From Ahaetulla prasina (taxonomy: Eukaryota; Chordata; Lepidosauria; Squamata; Colubridae), in the NCBI RefSeq assembly GCF_028640845.1, contig NC_080548.1, forward strand, positions 14,044,814 through 14,108,813: a DNA stretch of 64,000 nt, written 5' to 3'. Shown here in pieces: positions 1 through 10,999 of the stretch (its first letter is position 1; each line of letters opens with the position of its first letter). The translations under genes and the position numbers were made by a program. The notes under the pieces were generated by a model. It saw only the letters and a program-made list of their open reading frames with translations, searched no databases and was not told the origin of the DNA.

Positions 1-309
1 TAGGCGTGGCTTGGTGGTCATGTGACCATGTGGGCGTGGCCAACTCAATGTCACGTCAATGGGCGCTTCGCCTTAGCTGTTACAATGTACTAAGGGTTAA
101 CCAGAGAGGCAGTTTCTGTAAGCAGGGCAATAAAGATGAGGCTAGAAACAACACCAGAATGTTTCCTTCCTGCCTTCCTTACAGGATTAGCCCTGTAAAG
201 TGGAAAAAAACAAAATAAGATTTCTTCCATCAACCGGTTCTCCGAACTGTTTAGAAAGTTAACAACCGGTTCTCCTGAATAGGTGTGAACTCGCTGAATC
301 CCGCCACTG
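1..309 (+). mobile_element. hAT-type MITE, family B, cut by window start
   Basis: It matches 14992-15359 almost throughout, including a central block (about 90-190) and the ACCGGTTCTC motifs. It ends in the terminal repeat ATCCCGCCACTG. The left end lies outside the window. Confidence 0.75.
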
Positions 310-505
310 GATAAGCGTTATGACCTGTAAAGCTACAGAAATAGAATTTTGCCAGTCTCAAGGTGCTTCCCCTTTGGGTGAGGGAGGGGCTTGTCTAACT
401 TTATTTTTTCACACTACTTCCATGGTTTGGCCTCAAGACCCTCTTATCTAACCGTTGCCTTGATGGTGCCTTTTCCTCCTGTCCTCCAAGGTTATTTACC
501 TATGC

Positions 506-840
506 CAGTGATGGCTAACCTTTTCCGGATGGAGTGCCCAAAGTGTGTGCCCAAACCCCCAAAATGCAATGCACGCGTGGCCCCCACACATGCCCCCTGC
601 TCCCTGCACATGTGTGTGCGGCCCCTGCCTTTCCCTGCCCTTCCACGCATGTGCATGTGGTCCCCTGCACATGCCCCACCCCCTGCTCATGCATGGCAGA
701 GACCCGACAACCAGCTGCCTGATGGGGGGCGTGCATGCATGCATGGGGGAGCTAAACTGGGGTGACGGCTCACATGCCCACAGAAAGGATGTTGCGTGCC
801 ATCTGTGGTATGCGTGCCTTAGGTTCGCTATCACGACAGC
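506..840 (+). mobile_element. hAT-type MITE, family E (Charlie-like ends)
   Basis: It starts CAGTGATGGCTAACC, has a GC-rich CATGCA/CACGCG interior, and ends in a decayed GGTTCGCTATCAC copy of the terminus. CCTATGCC lies before it and CCTATGCT after it (7/8 target duplication). Relatives lie at 8516, 11880-12322 and 52787. Confidence 0.7.
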
Positions 841-932
841 CCTATGCTCTCTCCAATAGATTTTTTTGCAACTAGGAGAATGGATCACTCTTACCGCTGT
901 AGACTTACTTGATCAGGTTTAATGGTCTATTC

Positions 933-1274
933 CAGGGCTGTCAAAATCGATTTCATTGAGGGCCGCATCAGGGTTGTGTTTGACCTTGGGGGGCCGGGGT
1001 GGGCATAGCCAGGGTGGGCGTGACCAGCTCGACATCACTCGTGTTGGGGGTGCCTGTGGTGGCCCGAGCGCTCTGCCAGCGAAAATGGGCTCCCAAGCTC
1101 CGTTTTCAGCTGCAATGGCCTCCCTCTGCCAGGGAAAGCAGACCTTGGGAATGCCGAGCTCCGTTTTTGCTGGCACAGGCACCGAGGGCCAGTCCTTCGC
1201 TGAGGCCCCATGGGCCAGTTCTAAGCACCCTGCTGGCTCGATCCGGCCCCCGGGCCTTGAGTTTGACACCCCTG
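933..1274 (+). mobile_element. hAT-type MITE, family D
   Basis: Ends are CAGGGCTGTCAAA and TTTGACACCCCTG. A perfect 8-bp duplication GTCTATTC lies at 925-932 and 1275-1282. The interior carries palindromic GC-rich blocks. Related copies lie at 4081 and 54269. It has no coding capacity. Confidence 0.9.
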
Positions 1275-1282
1275 GTCTATTC

Positions 1283-2028
1283 AAATTTTCAGCAAACTGG
1301 TTCCATTTTAGTTTTTAGAGGAAATATGCAGGCTGGAACTTTTAAGCCCAAGAGCAGTGAAGGGAAATTACCTATTCACGTCTCCTGAGATGTAAGCTGG
1401 ACTCATTTTGGCTAGTGGCTTAGGGGTTCGGAAAGCGACCTGATCCAAATCGAAGGAGTTAGGCCAGCCCACAATCTTACACTGAAGGAACTTAATTTTA
1501 TTCTAATATCTCAAATACAGGTGACTTAATTAAATTCGCTGCATTTAAGGCAGTAAACATGATGATTCCACTGCATTAACTTTTCCTTCTAACCTTTCAC
1601 AAATTACAGTTCGGTCGTAGTTTTTGGAGAGTTAGGAATTTGTATGCCATCCTGGAAATGTTAATTGCCTATCTCTATTTTATAGGTGGAATACCGTAAT
1701 AAAAAAAAGAATAGCAACAGAGAGATGCAGAAAACTCTAGCTCTCTGCTGCCCTCTGTTGGTCACCTAGAATTTTTTCCTGCCCAATTGTGGTAGCCAAC
1801 TTACAATTTTCAATGGAAAAGATTGTCAGCAATGTTGCATTTCACTAAATTAAGCATCCTTGAAGGGTCAGACCTAGTAAATACAGAGATGGAATATGAG
1901 CCAGGAAATCCTCAGGCTGGCTACACTAAGAAGTTGAAAAAACTTGAATGATGGTCACGGGAAACTGCTCTACTACTCTAGAAGCAATGTGAATTTTGTC
2001 TGGGGAGTTATTAGGAGACAAAGAAGAC
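1283..2028. other. Unassigned non-coding stretch
   Basis: AT-rich, with no supported ORF, RNA gene or recognised repeat. Confidence 0.5.
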
Positions 2029-2030
2029 TA

Positions 2031-2417
2031 CAGATAGTCCTCAACTTAAAACAGTTCATTTAATGACCCTTCAAAGTTACAATGGCCCTGAAAAAAGTGA
2101 CATGACATGACAGTTACAGCTTTTGTAACATTTTCATGATCATGTGATCACAATTCAGGTGCTCGGTAACTGGTTCATACTTATGACCATTGCTGTGGCC
2201 CAAGGTCACGGCCGTAAGTATGAACCTTTTGACAAGCAAAATCAATGGGGAAGCCAGATTTACTTAAATCACCGGGTTGTTAACTTATCAATTGCAGTGA
2301 TTCACTTAACAACTGTGGCAAGGAAGGTCATCTGATGGGGCAAAACTTACTTAACGAATGTTTCACTTAACAATAGAAATTTTGGGCTCAATTGCGGTTG
2401 TAAGTCGAGGACTACTG
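2031..2417 (+). mobile_element. Tc/mariner (Tigger-like) MITE
   Basis: Ends CAGATAGTCCTC and GAGGACTACTG are inverted copies, flanked by TA at 2029 and 2418. The interior carries the family blocks TTCACTTAACAAC and TTTTGGGCTCAATTG. At least ten relatives lie in the window. The pogo/Tigger assignment rests on recalled terminal similarity and the TA duplication. Confidence 0.75.
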
Positions 2418-2431
2418 TACAGTCTGGGTGT

Positions 2432-2556
2432 TTCTCAATCTTCACAACTTTAAGATGGGTGGATTTGAACTCCCAGAATTCCCCAGCCAGCAGTCTAGTG
2501 GTTGAAGTCCACCCATTTTAAAAAGTATTGGAAAATGAGAAACGTTGGTGTAGTCG
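2432..2556. mobile_element. Decayed fold-back hAT element
   Basis: Two inverted arms contain TGAACTCCCAGAATTCC and TTGAAGTCCACCC, the core of the fold-back family seen intact at 28790. Termini are eroded. Confidence 0.55.
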
Positions 2557-3577
2557 GATGGTTAAGACCAATGAGCTAAATTTGCCCAGAACATTGGAAA
2601 AACATACATCAGTGTGTGGTTTATTAGTGTAGAAAACGAGGTTTTCTAGTTGGCAGCAGAATGTGTTGGTTGAATTTCATGAAATTGACAAAATTTTCAG
2701 AAAATTATATATTATAATAATTATTATATAGTTTACCCCCATCTTGGTGGTAAATTCCAGCTATTGCCTCTTCAGCAGCTTTGCTGTTGCCATGATGACA
2801 TCAGCATTCCTTTTGATAATCGGTTAGGCTGTTGAATGCTAAGTGGATCCCATTGTGGCTTGAAAACTACAGTGCAGGAAACCAATGACTGTGGCTTATT
2901 TTGCAAATAATAGCTCAAGCTAAAATATTAGTGTTGTACTGTATTGACTTTCCCTGCTTGGAACTGTCACAAGTTGCTGCGTCTGAACTTTAAAAAGTCT
3001 TATCTGCACTAAATTAATTTAGAGGATTGAAGGCTGAATTCTCCTACTGATGTGCAATCTACTGTCTGAGTTTGTTGCAGCCCACACAATCAGACAATTC
3101 AGCAGGATTCAAAACTTCTTTACAGATATAATAATACATAAGGCATACAATATCCTTGTAGGTTTTTCCACATTGTATAGAAGAGAAATAGCAAGTACAA
3201 ACACAGCACAAAATGGAAGCGGCAAAATGGAGAAGGCAAAAAATGGAGGAGGGAGAAGCTGGTGCCCTCAAGCATATATACAGAACAGTTAAGCCACGCC
3301 CAGGCTCCAAACTGTCTCTTCTGGCCCCATACAAAAAATACTATGTTTCAGTTACCAAACAGTCCCCATTGACTATTCGGGAGAGTCCTGTTACCATGTC
3401 TATTCCAGTCTATGAACATTCGTACTCTGACATCTACAAAGATCGTTTTGTTCTCAATCTACAAAGAACAAAACTATTTAATTTTGTTCTTCCAGCTACT
3501 AAGAAAGAGCATCAGACTTTTGTGAGCAGTTCTGGAGGAGATGATGGGTCCAGTTCCAAGCTGCGTAGATGTTAGGT
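2557..3577. other. Unassigned stretch
   Basis: A 120-residue frame at 3213-3575 runs through A-rich, repeat-like sequence. It has no recognisable domain and is not called as a gene. A decayed LTR is possible but unsupported. Confidence 0.4.
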
Positions 3578-3679
3578 CAGTAATAGAATCACAGAATCAT
3601 AGGGCTAAAGGGAACCTTGGAGGTCTTCTAGACCAACCACCTACCCAAGGCAAAAGTCCTCATATTATGCCAACAAGTA

Positions 3680-3814
3680 CCCTGTTTCCTCCAAAATAAG
3701 ACATCCCCTGATAATAAGCCCAATTGGGCTTTTGAGCGCATGGCAATAAGGCCAAATGCTTATTTCAGGGTTAAAAAAACTGTAAGACACAGTCTTATTT
3801 TTGGGGAAACATGG
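3680..3814. mobile_element. Short TA-flanked inverted-repeat MITE
   Basis: Inverted ends contain CCAAAATAAGAC and GTCTTATTTTTGG, with TA on both sides (3678, 3815). At 135 bp it is non-coding, and it interrupts CR1 sequence. Confidence 0.7.
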
Positions 3815-4080
3815 TAGTTATCCAATCTTTTCTTGAAAGCCTCCAGTGATGGAGCACCCACAACTCTGGAAGGTAAGTTAATTAATTCCTCTCACTGTCA
3901 GGAAATTTCTCCTTATTTCCAGGTTGGATCTGACGAGCTTCCATTCAGTGCTTTTTGTCCTGCCCTCAGGTGCTGTGGAGAACAAATTGATTCCTTATTC
4001 TCTTTGAGAGCCCTTCAAGTATTAGAAGATGGCTATCATGTCTCTACCCCCCACCAAGCCTTCTCTTCATTAGGCTAGAC

Positions 4081-4543
4081 CAGAGGTGTCAAACTCGATT
4101 TCACTGAGGGCCACATTAGAGTTTTGTTTGACCTTGGGGGGCCGGGATGGGTGTGGCCAGAGTGGGCATGGCCAGTTCAACATCACTCAAAGCTCCATTT
4201 TTGGCTATGACGGCCTCCTGCAGCCCTCTGCTGGAGAAAATGGAGCTTGGGGAGGCCACATGTGGTCTGCCTGGGCTCTGTTTTCTGTCATGACGGCCTC
4301 CTGCAGTCCTCTGCCGGAGAAAATGGAGCTTGAGGAGGCCGTGTGCGGCCCGCCTGGGCTCCGTTTTAGGCCGCGATGGCCTCCCCATTTTTGCTAGCAG
4401 AGGGCTGCAGGAGTCTGTTGCAGCTGAAAACGGAGCCTGAAAATGAGCTCCGTTTTCGCTGGCAGAGGCGCCATGGACTGTTCCTTCACTGTTTCCAGGG
4501 TGACCCCGCCAGCCAGTTCTGGCCTTGATTTTGACACCCCTGG
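4081..4543 (+). mobile_element. hAT-type MITE, family D, internally duplicated
   Basis: Ends are CAGAGGTGTCAAACTCG and TTTTGACACCCCTG. Flanks GGCTAGAC and GGCTGGAC match 7/8. An internal segment (about 4190-4345) is repeated, which explains the extra length over the copy at 933. Confidence 0.8.
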
Positions 4544-4758
4544 GGCTGGACATAGCTAATTCCCTTAGCCTCCAGGCCCCTTATTCTCTTTGTTGCTTTT
4601 CTCTGTACTCTTTCTAGGGCTTCAGCAATTTAACAACAGCATTTTGCTAGTGCTCCCAAAAGAAGATCCTCATTTTACGAGGAGACATGTATTTGGAGCA
4701 TAGAATGCGAGAGGCATAAATGAAGAAAAACACGGAATTGTTAACAAGGACATAAAAT

Positions 4759-4961
4759 TGGGTGCTATTCAGCAGGTTCTGGAGAACCGGTAGCGGAAAT
4801 TTTGAGTAGTTCGGAGAACTGGCAAATACCACCTCTGGCTGGCCCCAGAGTGGGGAGGGAATGGAGATTTTGCAGTATCCTTCCCCTGCCACGCCCACCA
4901 AGCCACACCATGCCTACCAAGCCACGCCCACAGAAGTAAGAAAAATTGAATTTCACCACTG
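4759..4961 (-). mobile_element. hAT-type MITE, family A
   Basis: Family A in reverse: GAGAACCGGTAGCGG, ATTTTGAGTAGTTCGG, CCACGCCCACCAAGCC, ending TTTCACCACTG. The 8-bp duplication CATAAAAT (4751-4758, 4962-4969) is perfect. Confidence 0.88.
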
Positions 4962-4969
4962 CATAAAAT

Positions 4970-6029
4970 GTATTAGATTGAATGGAACAAGTCAACCTAG
5001 AGAGACCAATAATGTTGACTGGATTGTAAAAGCTGGGGAAAAAAAGAAGGAATCTCAAATTAGAAAGGGAGTTGGACTGGATTAACAGGCGATAACAGTC
5101 GATAAAGTTTGGCAAAGAGAATTGCTGGAGTATTGCCAACATCCAATTCAAGCAAAAAGAAACACGTTCTACCTTTGGATCCCGTTCAACGCACACAACG
5201 GAATCAAATTAGAAACGGGTACAATCTAGCGAGCCAGAGCGTAGATTGCGGAATGGATCATGAATTATCGGTGGCAAATATGCAAGACATGGCAGCAAGA
5301 TTTGATCTGAAGGAGATAAAGTAGGTATAATATAAATAATGTAAGCAATAGATTCAGTATGTGCATGCAAAAGAGACTTTGATGTGTTGGGTGTGGGAGG
5401 GGTGTGGGTGGAGAGGAGGCGGCTTAATAGAAATCAAAGCAGAAAAAAAAATACATTCCCAACATTTCAAAGAAGAGAAGATCCAAGTGGCTTGAGAATA
5501 GCTGTCAGGGTATATGAAGGGAGACAAAGCTTTGGACAACAAGAAAGGACGAAGGATAACTGGATGCAGATTTATAACATCAAACAAGGAAGAACAAGGA
5601 AACGCAGCCCAAGAATGTCAACAAACAGAGGGAGAAGAAATGGAAAAATGAGCTAGGAGAAACCACAGGAAAATTTATCACTAAGGAATACACAACAATA
5701 GAAGAGATCTCATAGGAGATAATCGGGGTTAAAAGAAGATGGGAGGGCTATAATCAATCCTTTTGCGAACTATTATGCAACAATAAAAACAATAAAAACA
5801 TTCTGAAAGATCACACACACACACACACAAACACACATGGAATCAATCCATTAAAAAGTGAAGTAGGATGGCCAATTGGCCAGCTGTCAGATGAGAGACC
5901 AGCAGGCACAGATGAAAAGCACCGAAGTCTTAAAAGCTGTAGGAGATACGGCGGTTAAAATGTTCACTGTTCTATGTCAACAAATATGGAACCAATCTGT
6001 GTTTTCTAAAGATTGGAAAAGATTCTTTA
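4970..6029. other. Unassigned A-rich stretch with (CA)n
   Basis: It contains a CA microsatellite at about 5813-5834 and A-rich sequence that may be an old LINE 3' UTR. No coding frame is supported. Confidence 0.4.
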
Positions 6030-6240
6030 CCCACACAATGCAGTGATTAAGGCATCAGGCTAGAAGCCAGGAGGCAGTGAGTTCTAATCCTGACTTGGGC
6101 ACAAAACCAGCTGGGTGACCATGGGTCAGTCACTTTCTCTGAGCCCTTGGAAGGAGACAATGGCAAACCACTTCTGAAAAACCTTGCCAAGAAAAGTGCA
6201 GGGACCTGTACAGGCTGTCTTTGAGAATCAGGCATGATTA
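6030..6240 (+). repeat. MIR-like tRNA-derived SINE
   Basis: Carries GCATCAGGCTAGAAGCCAGG, a B-box-like GAGTTCTAATCC and GCTGGGTGACC. The same family appears at 48541 (+), and in reverse at about 6430 and 63380. Confidence 0.6.
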
Positions 6241-6429
6241 AAAGGGGGGAAAAATGGGTGCAGAAGGAAACTTAACAAAAAAACAAGGGAAGGAAAACAT
6301 GTAAAGGTTATAGAAAGTGTTTCTACCTTCTGTGTAATGAAGTAAGGGAGTTGTATGAGTTTCTGCTTCCCCCTTGCATTACATTGTGTGTGTGTGTGTA
6401 CAGTGTGAAATGCAAGATAGGCAATTTAC

Positions 6430-6655
6430 ACTCCACTCGTGTAACCCAAGAGGCTCAAAATCGAGCTATCAACAGCATTGGGAGAGAGTGACTGGCCTCA
6501 AGTCATTCATGTGTAAGGTAGGCCTAGAACTCACTGTCTCCTGGTGATTGGCCCAAAGTTACTCAACTTGCTTTCATGCCTAATGCAGGACTAGAATTCA
6601 CAGTCTCCTGGTTACTAACCTGGTGCCTTAACCACTAGACTAAGATAATCGGCAC
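6430..6655 (-). repeat. MIR-like SINE pieces, duplicated
   Basis: The reverse complement of the 6030 family: two successive copies of the TTGGCCCAAAGTTAC-type block and ACTCACTGTCTCCTGG. Confidence 0.55.
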
Positions 6656-6694
6656 ATAGAAAGTCTACCTATATCTTAGGCATGAATTGAGCAA

Positions 6695-7070
6695 ACATAA
6701 CATAACATAACATCAGAGTTGGAAGGGACCTTGGAGGCCTTCTAGTCCAACCCCCTGCCCAGGCAGGAAACCCTACACCATCTCAGTCAGATGGTTATCC
6801 AACATTTTCTTAAAAATTTCCAGTGTTGGAGCATTCACAACTTCTGCAGGCAAGTCGTTCCACTGATTAATTGTTCTAACTGTCAGGAAATTTCTCCTTA
6901 GTTCTAAGTTGCTTCTTTCCTTGATCAGTTTCCACCCATTGCTTCTTGTTCTACCCTCAGGTGCTCTGGAGAACAGCCCAACTCCCACTTCTCTGTGGCA
7001 GCCCCTGAGATATTGGAACACTGCTATCATGTCTCCCCTGGTCCTTCTTTTTGTTAAACTAGACATACCC
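6695..7070 (-). mobile_element. CR1 LINE 3' end with ATAAC tail
   Basis: The minus strand encodes [19 protein letters not shown], a CR1 reverse-transcriptase C-terminal motif. The 3' end abuts a short (ATAAC)n run at 6695-6712. 5'-truncated. Confidence 0.85.
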
Positions 7071-7091
7071 AGTACGGTAGATTGCATAATG

Positions 7092-7490
7092 TCGATCAAT
7101 GTTGTTAAACCTTGGCACCTTTACGATATGTGGATTTCAACTCCCAGAATTTCCTAGCTATTGTGGCTGGGGGATGATGGCAGTGGTGGGATTCAAAATT
7201 TTTTACTACCGGTTCTGTGGGCGTTGTTTTGTGGCCATTGCTTGGGGTGGGCGTGGCAGGGGAAGGTTACTGCAAAATCCCCATTTCGTCCCAATCAGCT
7301 GGGACTTGGGAGGCAGAGAATAGGTGGGGACGGGGCCAGTCAGGCGGGTGGTATTTACTGGTTCTCCAAACTACTCAAGATTTCTGCTACCGGTTCTCCA
7401 GAACTGGTCAGAACCTGCTGAAACCCACCTCTGGATTATGGGAGTTGAAGTCTGCCCATCTATAGTTTCCAATTTTAAAAAAAGATTGGT
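7092..7490. mobile_element. Fold-back hAT element split by a family A MITE
   Basis: The left arm (7092-7180) and right arm (7434-7490) share inverted CAACTCCCAGAAT-type core sequence. The intervening 253 bp is a family A MITE. Confidence 0.7.
7181..7433 (+). mobile_element. hAT-type MITE, family A
   Basis: Runs from CAGTGGTGGGATTC to AACCCACCTCTG. Flanks GATGATGG and GATTATGG match 7/8. Confidence 0.88.
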
Positions 7491-7527
7491 GTAGATGGAC
7501 GGAATGCATTTAGCCATTAATAGAGAG

Positions 7528-7876
7528 CAGTGGTGGGATTCGATTTTTTTTACTACTGGCTCTGTGGGCGTGGCATTGCATGGCATGGCATGGTGGGTGT
7601 GGCTTGGTGGGCGTGGCAGGGGAAAGTTACTGCAAAAAACCCATTTCCTCCTGATCAGCCAGTCAGAGGTGGAATTTACTGTTTCTCCGAGCTACTCAAA
7701 ATTTCCGCTACTGGTTCTTTTTTTTTCTTTTTTTTTTGTGCATAAGTGCACAAAAGTGCCTACCGTTCCTGTCCTATTGTTTTCTTTCATTATATGTGCT
7801 TGTATATAATGTTGTGACAAAAATAAATAAATTAAAAATTAAAAAACTGATCAGAACCTGCTGAATATCACCTCTG
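7528..7876 (+). mobile_element. hAT-type MITE, family A, with inserted LINE tail
   Basis: Runs from CAGTGGTGGGATTC to ATCACCTCTG. Flanks ATAGAGAG and CTACAGAG match 6/8. A CR1-type LINE tail (7738-7847, TGCCTACCGTTCCTGTCC to AATAAATAAA) is inserted. Confidence 0.8.
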
Positions 7877-7893
7877 CTACAGAGTGGCTGAAA

Positions 7894-8096
7894 CAGGGGT
7901 GAAATCCAAAAATTTTCCCTACCCATTCTGTGGGTGCGGCTTGGTGGGCGTGGCAGGGGAAGGATATTGCAAAATCTCCATTCCCACCCCACTCCTGGAG
8001 CCAGCCAGAGGTGGTATTTGCTGGTTCTCCGAACTACTCAAAATTTCCGATGCTGATTCTCCAGAACCTGTTAGAACCTGCTGGATTTCACCCCTG
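7894..8096 (+). mobile_element. hAT-type MITE, family A
   Basis: Perfectly inverted ends CAGGGGTGAAATCC and GGATTTCACCCCTG. Flanks GGCTGAAA and GGCTGTAA match 7/8. Confidence 0.88.
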
Positions 8097-8104
8097 GGCT
8101 GTAA

Positions 8105-8515
8105 TGATAGTTAGTTAGTCATTACTAGAGAGAGGTTGAAATGGCAAGATTTGAACATGTACTCACTCAGGATTGAATCCAATTCAGTTGGTGACTCACT
8201 GAATTAAACCATTCCTATCTGCCAGTACTGGTTCTATTTTTTTCCCCAGCAGAACATCCACTAAAATCCAGCAGGGGGAGCCCTATAGCCATTCAGCCTT
8301 TGCAATCTGATATTGAACATCAACTATCTCCTTCATCCCTCTGTCCATCTGCTTCTGACATCTGTCAGCAAACTATCTTTGAAAACAGATCAGAAATGAG
8401 CCCACTTTAGTGGGAGGGGAGAAACTGTCCACAGTACTAATAAAGGAGAATATCTGTAGCTCAGGGTTGAAATGTTGTTTCAATAATGTCTATAGACATT
8501 AACATCTATATAGAC
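8105..8515. other. Unassigned stretch
   Basis: No ORF or repeat recognised. Confidence 0.4.
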
Positions 8516-8785
8516 CAGTGATGGTGAACAATTTTGGCACCAAAAAGAGTGCACGCTCGTCGAGGCCATGCTCCGGAAATGCCAAATTTCTGGGTTCAAG
8601 TGTGCAGGCACATCTGATGATCAGCTGGCCGGTGCTCATGCACATGCCGGTTTTCGGCACTGCTATGTGTGCAAAAGGACTGCGCTCCAGAAAAGCTGAA
8701 CTTCCAGGTTTCTGGTGTGCAGGCACGCCTGATGATCAGCTGGCCAGTGTGCATGCGCAGGCTGGTTTTTGGCACTGCCTCACAC
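8516..8785 (+). mobile_element. hAT-type MITE, family E, right end missing
   Basis: Starts CAGTGATGGTGAAC. The interior has an imperfect repeat of the GATGATCAGCTGGCC block. It merges into the pentanucleotide array at 8796. Confidence 0.6.
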
Positions 8786-8795
8786 ACAAACAGCT

Positions 8796-8872
8796 GATAT
8801 TCTATTCTATTCTATTCTATTCTATTCTATTCTATTCTATTCTATTCTATTCTATTCTATTCTATTCTATTT
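8796..8872. repeat. (TTCTA)n microsatellite
   Basis: About 15 units of the pentanucleotide that elsewhere in the window tails L3-type LINEs. The adjoining sequence is not a LINE end here. Confidence 0.95.
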
Positions 8873-9286
8873 GATTCGATTCATGTCTGCAAGAAAACAA
8901 TCCAGCTCAGAGAGCACCAAGAACCCCTCGCTGTCCAAAATGTTTGGAAATGGGCTGAATCTGCAGAGAAAAACAAATCTGAAAAACTTCCCAATTGGAG
9001 AGACCAAGGAACCTCTCTCCTCCCTTCTGGTCATATGCATTCGTACTTTGCATTGATGCCTAGAAATGGTACACAAATCCACATTATTTTTTTTAAAAAA
9101 GTTATTAGATTACTGTCTTTCATCCACTGCCACAACTGGCATTTAGTTCATTTGTCCCCCTTTTGAGGCTGGGGTGGGGGTGGATACATGTGCACAGGCA
9201 AAAACTTGTTTAAAGGCCCTCCATCTCTATCATGATCTTAAAGAATTCCCTAACCAGCATGCAAAAATAATAAAGGGAGAATAAAA
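8873..9286. other. Unassigned stretch
   Basis: No ORF or repeat recognised before the Tigger-like element. Confidence 0.4.
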
Positions 9287-9303
9287 GGTAGTCCTCTACT
9301 TAG

Positions 9304-9906
9304 TGTTGTGGTCTGCCAGCAGCCTGCGAACCTGGCAACGGAGTCAGACAGTGAGGAGGCTGGGGAGGACAATGGGCCAGTCCTGGAGTCAGGAGAAGGC
9401 CCGGACGAGAGTTCTGCGTCAGAGGCAGAGATGGGGCCAGGGCCACCTGGGAGCGATGCGCAGACTCCGGAGCCTCTAGAGGTGGACAGCAGAGAGGCAG
9501 AGGAACAGGAGGAGCCTGTTCCTAGTGCACCCATGCGAAGAGCTGCCAGAAGGCAAGAGCAGCTGAAGCAAAAAGGACAACTTGGGAGTAAGGCCAGGAG
9601 ATGATTGGCCCCTCCCATTAGGCTTAAAAGAGCAGCAACAAGCTGTTGGGTTCTTTGTAGAAAAGCAACGTTGATTTCCGTGCTTCTTGTCAGCATCTCT
9701 TGAATTTTGTGGGGTTTTTGCCAAGAAAAACCTTTGGCAGGTTGCCAAAGACATCAAAGGTTGGTGATAAGGCCTAAGGACTGGTTATTAAGAATTTTGT
9801 TTTGGACTAAGCTGAGAATGAATTAATTCTCAGCTGTTCTAATAAAATAAGTTTGTTTAGGACTGAATTGTGTTTAGTAATCACTACTTGGGCCTTGGTC
9901 ACAACA
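9304..9906 (+). mobile_element. Solo LTR, family 1
   Basis: Starts TGTTGTGGTC and ends GTCACAACA, with a perfect 5-bp duplication CTTAG (9299-9303, 9907-9911). A TTAAAA TATA-like site lies near 9625 and AATAAA near 9839. A frame stays open from nucleotide 2 to 9604: acidic, then an Arg/Gln-rich end (MRRAARRQEQLKQ). A 5-bp duplication fits Ty3/gypsy-type or ERV elements. Confidence 0.85.
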
Positions 9907-10045
9907 CTTAGAACCATTCATTTAGTGACCATTTGAAGTTACAGCAACACTGATAAAAGTGACATGACCATTTTTCACTTTTACGACCATTGCATGGCCA
10001 TGTGAATAAAATTAGGACGCTTGGCAACTGCCATGCATTTATGCA

Positions 10046-10262
10046 TCTAAGAGTGGTGCAGTGGTTAGAGTGCAGAACTGCAGGCTACTTCTGCTGCCTG
10101 CCGGCTGCCTGCAATTGTCTCAGCCTTCCATCCTTCCGAGGTGGGTAAAAATGAGGAACCAGATTGTTGGGGTCAATAGGCTGACTCTGTAAACCGCTTA
10201 GAGAGGGCTGTAAAAAGCACTGTGAAGTGGTATATAAGTCTAAATGCTATTGCTACTGCATT
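10046..10262 (+). repeat. tRNA-derived SINE, family 2
   Basis: Begins TGGTGCAGTGGTTAGAG. The body carries CTCAGCCTTCCATCC and CCAGATTGTTGGGG, and the tail GGTATATAAGTCTAA. Other copies lie at 37061, 39222, 41787 (reverse) and 52613. Confidence 0.8.
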
Positions 10263-10773
10263 TACATATACCCTCACATAACTGTTTTACCTAACATTTA
10301 CATGTACCCTGGACATAAACTGTTTGAACTCCTATCCTCAAAACAACGCTATAGACCACTGCACACTAGAACAACTAGACACAAGAACAGTTTTTTCCCG
10401 AACGCCATCACTCTGCTAAACAAATAATTCCCTCAACACTGACAAACTATTTACTAAATCTGCACTACTATAAATCTTCTCATCAGTCCCATCACCCATC
10501 TCCTTCCACTTATGACTGTAACTTTGTTGCTTGTATTCTTACGATTTATACTGATATTGTTTCCTGATTGCTTAATTGTAGCCTATGATTATCATTACGT
10601 GTTGATGAATGTATCTTTTCTTTTCTTTTATGTACACTGAGAGTATATGCACCAAGACAAATTCCTTGTGTGTCCAATCACACTTGGCCAATAAAAAATT
10701 CTATTCTATTCTGTTCTGTTCTGTTCTGTTCTGTCCTGTCCTGTCCTGTCCTGTTCTGTTCTGTTCTATTCTA
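10263..10773 (+). mobile_element. L3-type (Snake1-like) LINE 3' end with pentanucleotide tail
   Basis: Encodes the C-terminal HTRTTRHKNSFFPNAITLLN motif. The 3' UTR includes TTGTGTGTCCAATCACACTT and ends in ATTCT/GTTCT units (10699-10773). Confidence 0.8.
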
Positions 10774-10999
10774 TGATGGTTGCAGTATCCCGGGGTCATG
10801 TGATCACATTTTGCAAACCCCTGACAAGCAAAGTCAATGGAGAAGCCAGATTTACTTAACAATCATGTTACTAACTTAAACAACTCAGTCATTTACTTAA
10901 CAACTACGGCAAAAAAGGTTATAAATGGAGCAAAATTCAGTTAACTGTCTTGCTTAGCTATGGAAATTTGGGGTTCAAGTGGTTGTAAGTCTAGCTGTA

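Larger units (their letters stand above)
3578..4640 (-). mobile_element. CR1 LINE 3' end, interrupted twice
   Basis: The minus strand encodes fragments of the CR1 reverse transcriptase C-terminus (the KTYEERL-type region). The 3' end starts near GAACCTTGGAGGTCTTCTAG. It is broken by a TA-flanked MITE (3680-3814) and a family D hAT MITE (4081-4543), and resumes to about 4640. Confidence 0.75.
9287..10999 (+). mobile_element. Tigger-like MITE carrying three insertions
   Basis: Element pieces at 9287-9303, 9907-10045 and 10774-10999 join in order with the intact relatives. They are separated by a solo LTR (9304-9906), a tRNA SINE (10046-10262) and an L3-type LINE end (10263-10773). Confidence 0.8.

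Noticed and set aside
3213..3575. 120-residue frame starting MEAAKWRRQK
   Set aside because: A/G-rich repeat-like start, no domain, no neighbouring exon signals.
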